This document shows positions 63,370 to 64,000 of a stretch of 64,000 nt of DNA, piece by piece. This DNA comes from DATFYM01 sp035315065. GTDB taxonomy: Bacteria > Acidobacteriota > Terriglobia > UBA7540. Positions within the stretch are counted from its first letter, which is position 1; each line of letters begins with the position of its first letter. Location of the stretch: positions 1-64,000 of the forward strand of contig DATFYM010000166.1 of the NCBI GenBank assembly GCA_035315065.1. The letters are read 5' to 3'. Both the position numbers and the translations under genes were made by a program. The notes below the pieces were generated by a model. The model did no database searches. It was not told the DNA's origin and worked only from the letters and a program-made list of their open reading frames with translations.

Positions 63370-64000
63370 ATGCGGGCTTTTAACCCTACGGCGCCCGCCC
63401 GGGACCCCATCGAGGCGGGATTGGTGTGCGAGGACCTGCAGCGATTTCTGTTCCGGAACCTGGCCGGTCGCGCGGACCTTGAGCCCGGCAGCCAGCAGTT
63501 GTTGGTGGGTGGTATTGGATCGGGCAAGACGACAGAGCTCCTTCTTGCCGAAAGATGGCTCCACGAGCAAGGGCATATGCTGCCCTTGTACATTGACATT
63601 TCGGCTGAGACCGATTTATCTAATATAGCTTGAATTCGGGTTCGCTGCTCGCGAGTTTTGGAATGTATCTCGCCTGGGCGGTAATTATTGACCTTCATGC
63701 GGGTACTGACGTGAGTAAAAGAAGAACTGAACAACTAGATAGAATCTACGAAGAAGTAAAAGGGTACGCATACGGAAAGCAAGTAAAGCGACGGGTGGAC
63801 CCCCTTGAAAATCTTCGGGCCCTCTACGACAGGATGCAGCTTGAGCCCGATTATGTAACCGAAAACATTCCAGGCAAGCTAAAGCCGCCGCTGCCCGCCC
63901 TTCTGCGCGACATTCAAGAGATTCGTCACCCTCTCGAAGAATTCATGACTATCGCGAGGGAATTCCACAAGGATATTGTGGTGATATTCGATGGGTTGGA
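63370..64000 (+). pseudogene. P-loop (STAND/AAA-type) ATPase, frameshifted, partial at window end
   Basis: The first frame (63370-63633) has a Walker A, VGGIGSGKTTELLLAERW, and stops at DLSNIA. From 63627 the next frame continues the same protein (SLNSGSLLASFGMYLAWAV through a coiled region) to a Walker B-like VVIFDGLD at the edge. A single missing base near 63627 would join them. Such ATPases occur in signalling and in some defence systems. GC falls after 63600. Confidence 0.65.

Overview
The window (about 60% GC) looks like a chromosomal segment of an acidobacterium, probably Acidobacteriia-like. This rests on the complete Tol-Pal block, an acidobacterial-type secreted vWA-like protein, several lipoprotein/TPR/SPOR envelope genes, a 'NAQKSTGPKTPEGKAR' family protein, and intergenic regions crowded with degenerate heptamer repeats. 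No rRNA, tRNA or CRISPR array was recognised.

Layout. 1-6160: PIG-L deacetylase, leuS, guaA and an XRE regulator. 6246-7753: an ECF sigma factor / zinc-finger anti-sigma / Spy-like operon behind a plausible autoregulated ECF promoter. 8282-14864 (minus): tolQ-tolR-tolA-tolB-pal-cpoB followed by ssb. 15219-21559: ferrochelatase, a small unknown gene, a hybrid histidine kinase and an M28 peptidase. 22103-28918: an XRE-cupin regulator divergent from a run of genes for a DUF378 protein, two fasciclins, a thioredoxin-like protein, two SRPBCC proteins, a DUF2867 SDR and a class II photolyase; this reads as a photodamage or stress island. 29427-34300: a promoter-driven orphan gene, an alpha/beta hydrolase, a vWA-like secreted protein and an amidohydrolase. 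34599-41826: glyA-rpiB, a thioredoxin-like protein, proS, a DUF4845-like protein and a PBP1. 42141-44783: two TPR proteins. 45444-52485: NfeD protease, SPFH protein, two SPOR proteins, lnt and prfB with its +1 frameshift. 52612-55079: YVTN propeller and GH172/DUF2961 protein. 55192-59572 (minus): phoH-ybeY-corC-era. 59865-63083: small membrane protein, amidohydrolase, a probably inserted gene, dienelactone hydrolase. 63370-64000: a frameshifted P-loop ATPase running off the edge, lower in GC, possibly the start of an accessory region.

The most unusual structure is a family of about 30 intergenic elements. Each is made of degenerate 7-nt repeats, normally arranged as two inverted arms around a short core. 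The heptamer differs from locus to locus while the architecture is kept. They abut start codons, supply stop codons and C-terminal tails (hemH, M28 peptidase, lnt, era, phoH), form the N-terminal extension of era, and one sits in frame inside ybeY. Other notable points are an extra domain-like insertion in the LeuRS editing region, a duplicated 3' gene end that marks a lost paralogue, and paired TTGA-N7-TCAA dyads in front of the photolyase island.
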